Assembly: GCA_005116745.1 (NCBI GenBank)
Contig: SWDS01000007.1
Span: forward strand, 66,587-130,586
Direction of reading: 5' to 3'
DNA: 64,000 nucleotides
Source: Nitrospira sp.
GTDB taxonomy: Bacteria; Nitrospirota; Nitrospiria; Nitrospirales; Nitrospiraceae
Below, one piece after another: positions 53,871-62,241 of this stretch. A program made the position numbers and the translations under genes. The notes beneath the pieces are model-generated. The model was not told where the DNA came from. It was given only the letters and a program-made list of their open reading frames with translations, and made no database searches. Within the stretch, counting starts at the first letter, position 1; every line of letters starts with the position of its first letter.

Positions 53871-55242
53871 TCAGGCGGCGGTCCTCTCCGGTTGATGGTT
53901 CATGTCATTCCTCTCCTGTCCTGACTGCAGCACGATCCCGTCCTTGAACGTCATGCCGGATGCTACCAGTGGCAGCAGCTCTGGCGCATTGAGTTTTCTC
54001 CACGACGTCTCGGCCACCCGGAGCATTTTCCAGATGATGGCCTGAGCGCCCTCCACGCGTTTGTAGCGGCGGGATGCGTCTGTTCGGAGCCGGACGGCCG
54101 CGAAGGGCGATTCCACGATGTTCGTCGTCCGTAAGTGGCGCCAATGCTCGCGCGGAAATGCGTAGAAGGTCACCATCCGCTCCCAGTCCCGGAGCAGCGT
54201 CTCCACAGCCTTCTTGTCCGTCTTGTGGTACGTCCGCACGAACGCATCGCGCAGGCGCTCGCATTCGACCTGCGTCTCGGCATACGGCATCGCCTTGAGC
54301 ATCTCGGCCGCCTGTGGCTGAGTCTTCTTCGGCAGCGCATCGAGGACATTGGTCAGTTTGTGGTTCCAACACCGCTGTTCTGCACCGGTCGGATGGGCCT
54401 CACTCAAGGCTGCCCAGATCCCGAGATGTCCGTCGGCCACCGTCAGCTGCGGGAAGCGAAGTCCACGGCGCTTGAGATGGCGCAGGAGCGTGAGCCAGCT
54501 TTCCTTACTTTCACGCTCACCACTCTCGCAAGCCAGCACGAGCTTCTCTCCTGTGGTGAGGGCACCCACGATCGTGAGGAGTGCGCTCTTGCGATCTGCG
54601 ATGCCCGCTTTCACGTAGAGGCCATCGGCCCACCAGTAGACGATCTGCACATCCGACAGGTCCCGTTGCCTCCAGGTTGCATATTCGCTCTCAAAGCGGG
54701 CCTTCAGCCGCTGAATCGAGCTCGCTGACAGCGGTGCGCCCTCCCCAAGCAGCCCCCTCAGCGCAAGTTCGAAATCCCCGCTTGAGAGCCCATGCAGATA
54801 CAGCTCCGGCAGCACCTCACCGACTTCCCGGGTGCGGCGCATAAACAGTGGCAGCACCTTGCTCTCAAAGCGATCCGTCAGATCACGAACGCGCGGGCGC
54901 CGGACTGTGATGGTCCCGTTCATCATCGTGAACTGCCGAGACTTCCCGTAGCCGTTTCGACTCCCCGCAGGCGGGTCGACCGAGGGCACCGCGTCTCGGC
55001 GTGCGTAGGGGGCACGGCCGAGAAACGTGGTCACTTCCTCCTCCAGTAGGTGCTGTAGCTGGGCCTGAATCTTCTCTCGCGCCCACTGCTCCAGCGTGTC
55101 GTACCCGACTGCCCTTGACTCGATCGCCTTATTGCGGTTCCTCTCTCCCATGGTGGCGTATCCTTTCCCCTCGGCGGCAACCGAGGCGTTGGTTGATTGC
55201 TCAACCGAAAGGCTACGCCGCCTTTCTCCTATTTCCACACCT
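53853..55242 (-). mobile_element. IS256-family insertion sequence
   Basis: Left end GAGGTGTGTAAATAAG and right end (inverted) TAGGTGTGGAAATAGG are terminal inverted repeats of the IS256 type. It carries a complete transposase. I see no matching 8-9 base target duplication (CGTCAAGA on the left, AAGATGAT on the right), which suggests a deletion or recombination next to the element after insertion. Confidence 0.88.
53871..55151 (-). CDS. IS256-family (Mutator-type) transposase
   Basis: A 426-residue transposase: an N-terminal TLEQWAREKIQAQLQHLLEEEV TTFLGRA region, SRNGYGKSRQFTMMNGTITV, and the catalytic D-D-E parts YWWADGLYVKAG (first Asp), LTVADGHLGIWAALSEAHPT (second Asp) and the ERCWNHK/W-type region AEQRCWNHKLTNVLDALPKK. 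TTNIVESPFAAVRLRTDASR contains the Glu. It looks intact. ATG 55151 follows GGGGAAAGGA; the longer frame begins at GTG. Confidence 0.93.
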   Translation of the reverse strand: MGERNRNKAIESRAVGYDTLEQWAREKIQAQLQHLLEEEVTTFLGRAPYARRDAVPSVDPPAGSRNGYGKSRQFTMMNGTITVRRPRVRDLTDRFESKVLPLFMRRTREVGEVLPELYLHGLSSGDFELALRGLLGEGAPLSASSIQRLKARFESEYATWRQRDLSDVQIVYWWADGLYVKAGIADRKSALLTIVGALTTGEKLVLACESGERESKESWLTLLRHLKRRGLRFPQLTVADGHLGIWAALSEAHPTGAEQRCWNHKLTNVLDALPKKTQPQAAEMLKAMPYAETQVECERLRDAFVRTYHKTDKKAVETLLRDWERMVTFYAFPREHWRHLRTTNIVESPFAAVRLRTDASRRYKRVEGAQAIIWKMLRVAETSWRKLNAPELLPLVASGMTFKDGIVLQSGQERNDMNHQPERTAA

Positions 55243-55244
55243 AA

Positions 55245-55737
55245 AGATGATACCTCTATCCATCAAAAAGATGGCGCGGGGTCCCCCACGTTGGGACGCA
55301 GTGATTTCACCGGGGCGACCGTCGACCTCTTGGTGGAAAAGCTGATGCCGAACAACATGGGCGTGTTCACGTTCAATGCGGAATTCAAGCGGTACTGGGC
55401 CAACTATGGGGCCGGAGCCACAGCCGGTGGCGATTGTTTCTGTATGTTCAATGGCCATTCCTGGACCGTGTACGGGTTGTACCTGATTCCTCATGAGGTC
55501 GGGATCGGACGGTTCCAGCCCTATCTGCGGTTCGTCAGTATCGATCCGCTGTATAGCTCCCTGCGACAGGAGTGGGAGTATGGTGTGAACTACATCATCT
55601 CCGGCCACAATGCGCGCATTTCGGCATATGGCCGGTACGGCGATTTGGAAACCAAGGGGCCATTCAACAACTTTGGGCCGAATGCGACCGGCAACAAGAT
55701 CGATTCGTTCCACGTCGCCTTGCAGCTGCAGTACTAA
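55245..55737 (+). pseudogene. Outer-membrane porin, C-terminal remnant
   Basis: About 163 codons of a beta-barrel: alternating strands such as GVFTFNAEFKRYWANYGAGA, SWTVYGLYLIPHEVGIGRFQ, PYLRFVSIDPLYSSLRQEWE, NYIISGHNARISAYGRYGDL and the terminal aromatic strand SFHVALQLQY, as outer-membrane proteins require. It resembles the C-terminal half of phosphate-selective-porin-like proteins. The 5' part is absent on the far side of the IS256 element, so it was removed by deletion and not merely split. Confidence 0.85.
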
Positions 55738-55774
55738 GCAGCTGCACGTAAACGAGAAGGGCTCTTCTCAACCG

Positions 55775-55815
55775 AGGGCCGGAATCCACCTGCTGGGTTC
55801 CGGCCCTTTGTTTTA
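55775..55815 (+). terminator. Rho-independent terminator after the porin remnant
   Basis: AGGGCCGGAA (55775-55784) pairs perfectly with TTCCGGCCCT (55798-55807) around a 13-base loop and is followed by TTGTTTT. It is a strong terminator, consistent with a once highly expressed porin. Confidence 0.9.
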
Positions 55816-55896
55816 TCCTCTCCATCATGCCGCCCCATGGGGATACTGTGGAGTTAGAGTTTTGGTGTAAGCAGGCGAATAGAAAGAAAAAGAGCG

Positions 55897-58071
55897 CTAT
55901 ACAAGCACGAGGCCTGCGGCTCGGATCTTTTTCCACGAAGGGGTGGCCAGGAAGGCGTTGAACGTCGATTCCGTGCCGGGAAACCGTTGGCAAGCCTCAC
56001 GCATATGCGGATAGGACTGACATGGTTGTTGCGGGGTTGCGTCTCTCATTAATTGCTCCAACCATCGAGCCTCTGGTGCTCGGAGCGTAATGATGTGATT
56101 TTTTCGGTCACTCGCCAAGGTGAGTGTTGCGCGTTTTCCGATCGGTTCACAAATCACGGCTCCACCGAGCCAGACCACACGCCGTTCTAAGTCTGAATGG
56201 TCATCGCTCATCCGATTCTTGAGCAAGCGTCCGACCCATGTGGAAGGTACCTGAGGGCGAGGGGCCTCATACTCAAACCACTGACGGACATCGAGATCGA
56301 GTCCTCGCCGTTCAAGATAGTTCAAGAGTGATCGTCTGAGCCCTTCACCAAGCCAGGCCGGTGTTTCCGTATGGTCATCGTGATGCAGAAGGTCATTCTC
56401 GGCGAAGCCTCGAAATTCAGGCCCGAGAATGCGCACGCCATGGGCAGAGGGATCCAGCCCCACTGGGCTGTGGGCCGTGACCGTGAAGCGATGCCAAAAG
56501 GCTGATTGAAGGAGATCTGCTGCGACAAGTTGGCGGACTCGTTCGAGTGAATCGACGGTTTCCTGAATCGTCTCCGATGGACACCCATACATGAGATAGG
56601 CGTGGATCAGGATACCGGCATCCTTGAACCCGGCAGCGACCAGTGCGGTCTGATCAACGGTGATGCCTTTCTTCATGTTGTCCAAGAGGCGGTCTGATGC
56701 GGCTTCGAGCCCGGCTGTGACGGCAATGCACCCAGAGGCGGAGAGAAGGCGGCACAGGTCCGGTGAAAAGGCGGTCTCGAACCGGATATTGCCCCACCAG
56801 GTAATAGACATCCGTCGTTCCAGGAGGGCGAGAGCCAATGCCTTCAGTGCGGCAGGTGGAGCGGCCTCGTCTATAAAGTGAAACCCTGTTCGTCCCGTCT
56901 CGGCGACGAGTTGTTCGATCTGCTGGATGAGCCGTTCTGTCGGTGTCATTTCATAGCGACTGATGTAGTTCAGTCCCACATCACAGAACGTGCATTGCTT
57001 CCAATAGCAGCCGTGTGCCACGGTCAGTTTATTCCAATGGCCTTCCGACCAGAGACGATGCATGGGGTTGGTGCTGTCCAGAATGGTCAGGTAGCGATCC
57101 AGTGTCAGGCCTCGATAGGTTGGACAGCCGATGTCGTTCATCGTGAAGTCGCCTGACGAGGGATCATCCGCATAGATCACATGATCGTTGTGGCGATACA
57201 TCGTGCGGCACAGCGATTGGCGCGGACGCACGCCGGACAGATGTTCAATTAAGGAGAGGAGCGGCCGTTCACCGTTGTCGAGGGTAATAAAGTCGACATA
57301 GTCGAACACTCGTGGGTCAGTAACCCGGCGCAATTCCGTGTTGACATAGCCGCCGCCGATGGCTACCGGCAGATCAGGGCGGAGCTGTTTGAGTGCCTGT
57401 GCGATGCGGAATGCCCCATAGAGATTACCTGGAAACGGTATGGAGAGACCGATGAGCGTGGGGTTGACTCGGTTGACGTGTTCCCAGAATACATCTAGCA
57501 GCCATTCATCCGTCACACTCGGTGGTTCCATCAGGGCAGCGGCGATGTGATCAAACGATGAGGCGCTGCGCCCGATCTGCTCGGCATAGCGGCTCAAGGC
57601 GAAGTGTGGGGTAATCGTGGCTTGCACCAAATCGGTCAGGTCTTCGAGGAAAAACGTCGCCCATTGTTTGGCTCTATCCTCCACTGACATTGCGCGCGCG
57701 AATTTCTTGCGCCCTCGGAATCGTGGGCCCTGAGGCAATATTCCAGGTTGAATCAAGTACGAAGCAAGGTCGGGGAGTTTGCCTTGTAAAAAAGCGACGA
57801 CCGGTCCGATCATGTCCACGTAGGAGTGTTCGGCCCTCATCATGGCGATGGCTTCCCTGGGAAGGGAGCGTTCCAGGCCGTGCAGTTGCCGGAAGATATG
57901 TCCTAGTCCTTCGGGACTGAAGAGGCGCAGCACCATCTCGATGCCGAGATCCGCCTGCTCAACGGCAATATTGCGAGACTGAAGAAACCCAGTTAGGTAG
58001 GCAGTCGATGGGTAAGGGGTGTTGAGCTGAGTCAAAGGGGGGAGCAATAAGAGGACATGGGGAGACGCCAT
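55897..58071 (-). CDS. B12-binding-domain radical SAM protein
   Basis: A 724-residue protein. The N-terminal B12-type region starts VLLLLPPLTQLNTPYPSTAY and includes PTLIGLSIPFPGNLYGAFRI and PDLPVAIGGGYVNTELRRV. The radical SAM part has HGCYWKQCTFCDVGLNYISR, a CX4CX2C cluster motif, then FHFIDEAAPPAALKALALAL, ITWWGNIRFETAF and VTAGLEAASDRLLDNMKKGI. Members of this group carry out methylations and other radical chemistry; the substrate is not indicated. The C-terminal 150 residues are not recognised. It stands alone between converging and diverging genes. Confidence 0.85.
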   Translation of the reverse strand: MASPHVLLLLPPLTQLNTPYPSTAYLTGFLQSRNIAVEQADLGIEMVLRLFSPEGLGHIFRQLHGLERSLPREAIAMMRAEHSYVDMIGPVVAFLQGKLPDLASYLIQPGILPQGPRFRGRKKFARAMSVEDRAKQWATFFLEDLTDLVQATITPHFALSRYAEQIGRSASSFDHIAAALMEPPSVTDEWLLDVFWEHVNRVNPTLIGLSIPFPGNLYGAFRIAQALKQLRPDLPVAIGGGYVNTELRRVTDPRVFDYVDFITLDNGERPLLSLIEHLSGVRPRQSLCRTMYRHNDHVIYADDPSSGDFTMNDIGCPTYRGLTLDRYLTILDSTNPMHRLWSEGHWNKLTVAHGCYWKQCTFCDVGLNYISRYEMTPTERLIQQIEQLVAETGRTGFHFIDEAAPPAALKALALALLERRMSITWWGNIRFETAFSPDLCRLLSASGCIAVTAGLEAASDRLLDNMKKGITVDQTALVAAGFKDAGILIHAYLMYGCPSETIQETVDSLERVRQLVAADLLQSAFWHRFTVTAHSPVGLDPSAHGVRILGPEFRGFAENDLLHHDDHTETPAWLGEGLRRSLLNYLERRGLDLDVRQWFEYEAPRPQVPSTWVGRLLKNRMSDDHSDLERRVVWLGGAVICEPIGKRATLTLASDRKNHIITLRAPEARWLEQLMRDATPQQPCQSYPHMREACQRFPGTESTFNAFLATPSWKKIRAAGLVLV

Positions 58072-58135
58072 GGGCTCGACATAGCATAATGATAGCCGTG
58101 AATGCTATGCCTTGAGCCCATCGGTACGATCCCTG

Positions 58136-58489
58136 CTACTTCTTGATGTCCAGGATACTGCCGAGTAGTGCATCTCCTGCTCGTAAGGTTTGGAGGTTTG
58201 CTTCAAAGCTCCGTTGAGCTAGGATCTGCTGCACCGCTTCTTCGCCAAGATCGACATTCGAGAGCTTGATCGTGGTTTGATTCCCACCGCTGTCGCGAAG
58301 AACCGTTGGGCCGGAGGAGTCATCTTTCTCGACCACAGGGAGGACCCCACCACTAGGTATTTCCACGAAATCCGTTTGGGATTTCTTAAACCCGTCGGTA
58401 TTGACGTTGGCGACATTGTGCGCAACGACCTCAATCTGCTTGCCGAAGGCTGCTAGGCCTGAGAGTGCCGTGTGTATAGCGGATATCAT
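58136..58489 (-). CDS. Orphan flagellar-rod-like protein (FlgC/FlgE-type)
   Basis: A 117-residue protein starting ISAIHTALSGLAAFGKQIEV VAHNVANVNTDGFKKSQTDF, the N-terminal rod motif of axial flagellar proteins (NVAN-N-DGFK), and ending VDLGEEAVQQILAQRSFEAN LQTLRAGDALLGSILDIKK, the matching C-terminal motif. The middle is only about 35 residues, so both ends of the helical hairpin are joined with almost no body. GGAGG lies 5 bases before ATG 58489. No flagellar genes are nearby. Confidence 0.82.
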   Translation of the reverse strand: MISAIHTALSGLAAFGKQIEVVAHNVANVNTDGFKKSQTDFVEIPSGGVLPVVEKDDSSGPTVLRDSGGNQTTIKLSNVDLGEEAVQQILAQRSFEANLQTLRAGDALLGSILDIKK

Positions 58490-58700
58490 AGACACCTCCG
58501 TTGGATGACCTATTACGCCCCGTCGAGAGTCTTATCGGTTTATCCAGGAGGAACTTAAGCTGTGGAGTGGTCTGTGTATCAACCGATATGAACCGATGCC
58601 ATCCCATACCGTACTCCAGGAATCGCGTCCATCTATACTACAGGCGCACCCCTGTTCGACCGATAGATTGGAGAACTAGAACAATTCGGACTCGCACAAT

Positions 58701-60635
58701 ATGTCTGTCTATAAGACCCCAACCTCTGATTCCAGATCCAAGACTCGGCAATCACATGTCTTGGTGGGAGAGGATACTAGCCTGATTCTGGAAGCCGTTC
58801 AGGATGCCATCTTCTTCTTGGATCAGGACAATCGAACTCTATTTCTGAATTCTGTGGCCCAGCAACTTGTTGGGCAAACACGCGATGTGATTGGACTGGG
58901 GTTTCACGATCTTATTGGATGCTTCACATCAGGCGAGAGTGAGGCGGCCCAGTGTCCATTCACTCGGATGGTGAATACCGGCGAGCGTGTCGTGATCCCT
59001 TCTCACTTTTGGGATCGAGAGGATGGTACTCAGTTTGAGCTCTCGCTCTCGTTCTGGCCCAGAACCCAACAGGGCGTGCTAGTCGGTGGCATGGTCATGG
59101 TCCGTGATTTGACCACTGCCATGGAGATTCAGAGAGATGTACAACGCGCCGCACGGCTGGCTGAGGATGCGCCGAATCCTATTGTGGAGTTTGATGCGAC
59201 GGGTGCCATGCTGTATGCCAACACCGGCATGCTCAATGTAATGGCTCAATGCGGGCTACTCGAAGCCGGGATTGAAGTGATGTTTCCAGCTGTACTATCG
59301 GCCATGTTGCAAGAATGTCTCACGACCAATTCCGCTCTATTGCGGGTTGAACATGTCGTGGCTGAACGGGTTATCGCCTGGTCGCTTTTCCCCCTGGAGG
59401 AATTGAAACTTATTCGTGCCTATGGGCTTGATATCACGTCTGATGTGGCCTTGCGTCGAGCGAAAGAAGCAGCTGAAGAGTCGACGCGGGCAAAGGGTAT
59501 CTTTCTGGCCACGATGAGCCATGAGCTTCGAACTCCGATGAACGGAGTACTGGGGTGCACACAGCTCCTTAAAGACACATCATTGACCGACCAGCAGCGG
59601 GAGCTCATCGAGACGATGCATCGCTCCGCGGATGCGTTACTGACGCTGGTGAACGACATTCTCGATTTTTCAAAAATTGAAGCCGGCAAGATGACGTTGG
59701 AAGTGGCCGATGTGAACCTGCGATCACTGATCTGTGACGTGACAACCTTAACGGAGGGGATGGCCTCCAAGAAAGGTCTCACCGTTTCAGTGCAGATCGA
59801 TCCTGATGTACCAGAGGAGTTCCGCGGGGATCCGATCAGGTTGAGACAGATCCTTTTCAATCTTGTTGGGAATGCGATTAAGTTTACCGAACGAGGATGG
59901 GTGACGGTCACAGTCTCCTTGAAACGGGAACGGACGGAGGGATCGGACTCAGTCGTTCTGCAGTGGCGCATTCAGGATACCGGTATTGGGATGACGCCTG
60001 AACAGCAGGTACGCCTCTTTCAGGCCTATGCACAAGCCGATGCATCGACTACAAGAAAATTTGGTGGAACCGGACTTGGTCTCATGATCTGTCATCAGCT
60101 TGTCCAGCTGATGGGCGGTGCCATTACGGTCGAGAGCTCGATTGGCCATGGCAGTACATTTGCTTATACCACTAATCTTTTGCCCTCGATACATCGGGAT
60201 ACCTCCGCATCTTCTTTGGGACCGGATCAAGGCAGTATGGGAGAACAGGTTGGACCTCTGCGAGTACTGGTTGCGGATGATAATGAGATCAATCAAGTGG
60301 TGGCCTGTAAATTTTTGCAGAAACTCGGTTGTCATGTCGAAATTGCCCGCACGGGCCGTGAAGCAGTGGAAGCAATCACTCGAACAGTGTATGACGTCGT
60401 CCTGATGGATTGTGAGATGCCGGAGATGGATGGGTATGAAGCCACGCGAGAAGTTCGTCGTCGTGAGGAAGGGACACCGAGCCATCTGCCCATCATGGCC
60501 CTCACGGGGCACACCTCCGCTGAAGAAGCACAGAAGTGTCTCCAGGCCGGTATGGATAGGATTCTGACGAAGCCTGTGACGCTGACCGCACTCCGAACGA
60601 GTCTTCACGACCTATCGCACAACGCGGACTCCTGA
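58701..60635 (+). CDS. Hybrid sensor histidine kinase (PAS-PAS-HisKA-HATPase-REC)
   Basis: A 644-residue hybrid kinase without membrane segments. PAS 1 (about 28-145, ILEAVQDAIFFLDQDNRTLF), PAS 2 (about 150-260, EDAPNPIVEFDATGAMLYAN), HisKA with FLATMSHELRTPMNGVLG (phospho-His), HATPase with LVGNAIKFTERGWVTVTVSL (N box), DTGIGM and FGGTGLGLMICHQLVQLMGG (G boxes), and REC (about 520-640) with VADDNEIN, VVLMDCEMPEMDGYE (phospho-Asp) and LTKPVT. All active residues are present. It likely receives a cytoplasmic redox or small-ligand signal through its PAS domains. No response-regulator gene adjoins it. Confidence 0.94.
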   Translation: MSVYKTPTSDSRSKTRQSHVLVGEDTSLILEAVQDAIFFLDQDNRTLFLNSVAQQLVGQTRDVIGLGFHDLIGCFTSGESEAAQCPFTRMVNTGERVVIPSHFWDREDGTQFELSLSFWPRTQQGVLVGGMVMVRDLTTAMEIQRDVQRAARLAEDAPNPIVEFDATGAMLYANTGMLNVMAQCGLLEAGIEVMFPAVLSAMLQECLTTNSALLRVEHVVAERVIAWSLFPLEELKLIRAYGLDITSDVALRRAKEAAEESTRAKGIFLATMSHELRTPMNGVLGCTQLLKDTSLTDQQRELIETMHRSADALLTLVNDILDFSKIEAGKMTLEVADVNLRSLICDVTTLTEGMASKKGLTVSVQIDPDVPEEFRGDPIRLRQILFNLVGNAIKFTERGWVTVTVSLKRERTEGSDSVVLQWRIQDTGIGMTPEQQVRLFQAYAQADASTTRKFGGTGLGLMICHQLVQLMGGAITVESSIGHGSTFAYTTNLLPSIHRDTSASSLGPDQGSMGEQVGPLRVLVADDNEINQVVACKFLQKLGCHVEIARTGREAVEAITRTVYDVVLMDCEMPEMDGYEATREVRRREEGTPSHLPIMALTGHTSAEEAQKCLQAGMDRILTKPVTLTALRTSLHDLSHNADS

Positions 60636-60705
60636 TTCCAACTGGTCCTGTCATTTCTTGTCCTTTGCGGTAGACTCTATCGGCCCACTTCGGTACAGTA
60701 GCGTC

Positions 60706-61278
60706 ATGAATTCCAATCCGGCATCCGATCGATTTTTGCTCTTTAGCGATTTTAATTGTCCGTTCTGTTATGCGCTGCACGAACGGTTGCATGACTTGGG
60801 TTTGATCGACCGGTGCGAGTGGCGAGGAGTGCAGCATGCGCCGCAGTTACCCCGTCCCATGAAGCCGTGGGATGGCTCGTTGGGGGCGGAGTTGCGGCAC
60901 GAAGTTGCGATGGTGCAGCGATTGGCGCCGGGATTGCCAATTGCATTGCCGCCTGGGAAGCCGAATACCCTGCCGGCGATTGAGCAAGCGGTTGCGCTCT
61001 TGCGAAAGGATCTAGGGTACGGGATGGACTTTGTTCAGCGAACCTACCGTGCCTTTTGGTGCGACGGTCGAGATATTTCCGATCCGCTTGTGTTGAAGCA
61101 GTTGGCGGGAGAATATTTCACTGACGATATTGATGGGGAGAACCAGCTCGTTGCGCAGAAATGGGAAACAGCTTGGCATGCAACGGGTCAAAATGGAGTT
61201 CCCCTCCTCGTATCTCCGGATGGGGATTTGCTCGTCGGGTGTGTCTCTCAGGAGCAGATTCGACAGTTCTTCACGTAA
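60706..61278 (+). CDS. DsbA-family thioredoxin-fold protein
   Basis: A 190-residue protein with the active site FSDFNCPFCYALHERLHDLG (CPFC) near the N-terminus, an all-helical insert (PAIEQAVALLRKDLGYGMDF), and the cis-Pro loop TGQNGVPLLVSPDGDLLVGC. There is no signal peptide, so it is cytoplasmic and closer to the FrnE/2-hydroxychromene-carboxylate isomerase branch than to periplasmic DsbA. The reaction is unknown. ATG 60706 starts the conserved domain; no ribosome site is evident. Confidence 0.85.
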   Translation: MNSNPASDRFLLFSDFNCPFCYALHERLHDLGLIDRCEWRGVQHAPQLPRPMKPWDGSLGAELRHEVAMVQRLAPGLPIALPPGKPNTLPAIEQAVALLRKDLGYGMDFVQRTYRAFWCDGRDISDPLVLKQLAGEYFTDDIDGENQLVAQKWETAWHATGQNGVPLLVSPDGDLLVGCVSQEQIRQFFT

Positions 61279-61318
61279 CAGCTTGATGCTACGTCAAGAG
61301 TCAAGCGGTTATACCCCT

Positions 61319-62190
61319 TGAGTTCTAACTCCAAGTGCATCACGGCAGGCCCGAATGGGCTACGGTGTTGTCATGCGAGAACACGGCGATACACACTTGA
61401 TGGCTGAAGACCGTGACACCGTGAGTCTTGGCCTGCCCCCCATTCACACTCCAAACGATGGCGCGGATCTTGGGCCGAGCGCCCTTCACCGTGAGCCACG
61501 AATACGCCCGTAACACGACGCGGGACTGTCCCTATCGGGCCTGCACCGCTCACACGCAGGCCGCCACCCAAGCCCCGTCAACCGCGGTGGGCGTGCACAC
61601 TGATGGAGTCTTGGCGGTGGCCGTATGTCCAGCCATATCTGGTGCAGGGCTGCTCGCCTGAGCACATTGCTGGGCGGTTTCAGCGCGCGTATCTTGACGA
61701 CATGCGCGCGCATCTCTCGGCTGAGACGATCTAGGCTGGGCTGTCAGTGTTGCCCCGCGGCACGCTAGTGGAGCGGATGACGCACCTAGCCCTTCCGGTT
61801 CGGATGGAGGGGACGGATGCGACGAGTGCCCGCCAGGGCGTTACGAAGACACTCTGGCACGTGCCCGCCGCACTGCGCAACACGCTGACGTACGATTGGG
61901 GCAAAGAGATGGCCGAGCACGAGCAGGTGGCCCAGCGGCTCACGATCCAGATCTTCTTTGCCGATCCGTACAGCCCTTGGTAACACGGCACCAACGAGAA
62001 TACGAATGGCCAGCTGTGCCAGTTTGGCCCACGGGAACGGACTTGTCGGGCTACACGATGCGTGAGTGGAACGCCATGGTGCATCGCCTGAACACGCGCC
62101 CACGAACATGTCTTGACTGTGCGACGCCCCTGGAATTCTCTGCGCAGCTACGCCATGATTCACCCGTCGCACGTGGAACGTGAAACCGCC
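61319..62190 (+). mobile_element. Decayed IS30-family element, copy 4 (longest)
   Basis: Starts TTGAGTTCTAACTCCAAGTG and ends CACGTGGAACGTGAAACC. Frame pieces in order: ARILGRAPFTVSHEYARNTT (helix-turn-helix), YLDDMRAHLSAETI, a stop, [40 protein letters not shown] and FADPYSPW, a stop. Several frameshifts and stops make it dead. It lies between the DsbA-like gene and transketolase. Confidence 0.9.
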
Positions 62191-62241
62191 CGGTATTGAA
62201 CTCGCTCCAATAAATCATGGTCGCTCGTTCTAGAAGACCAG

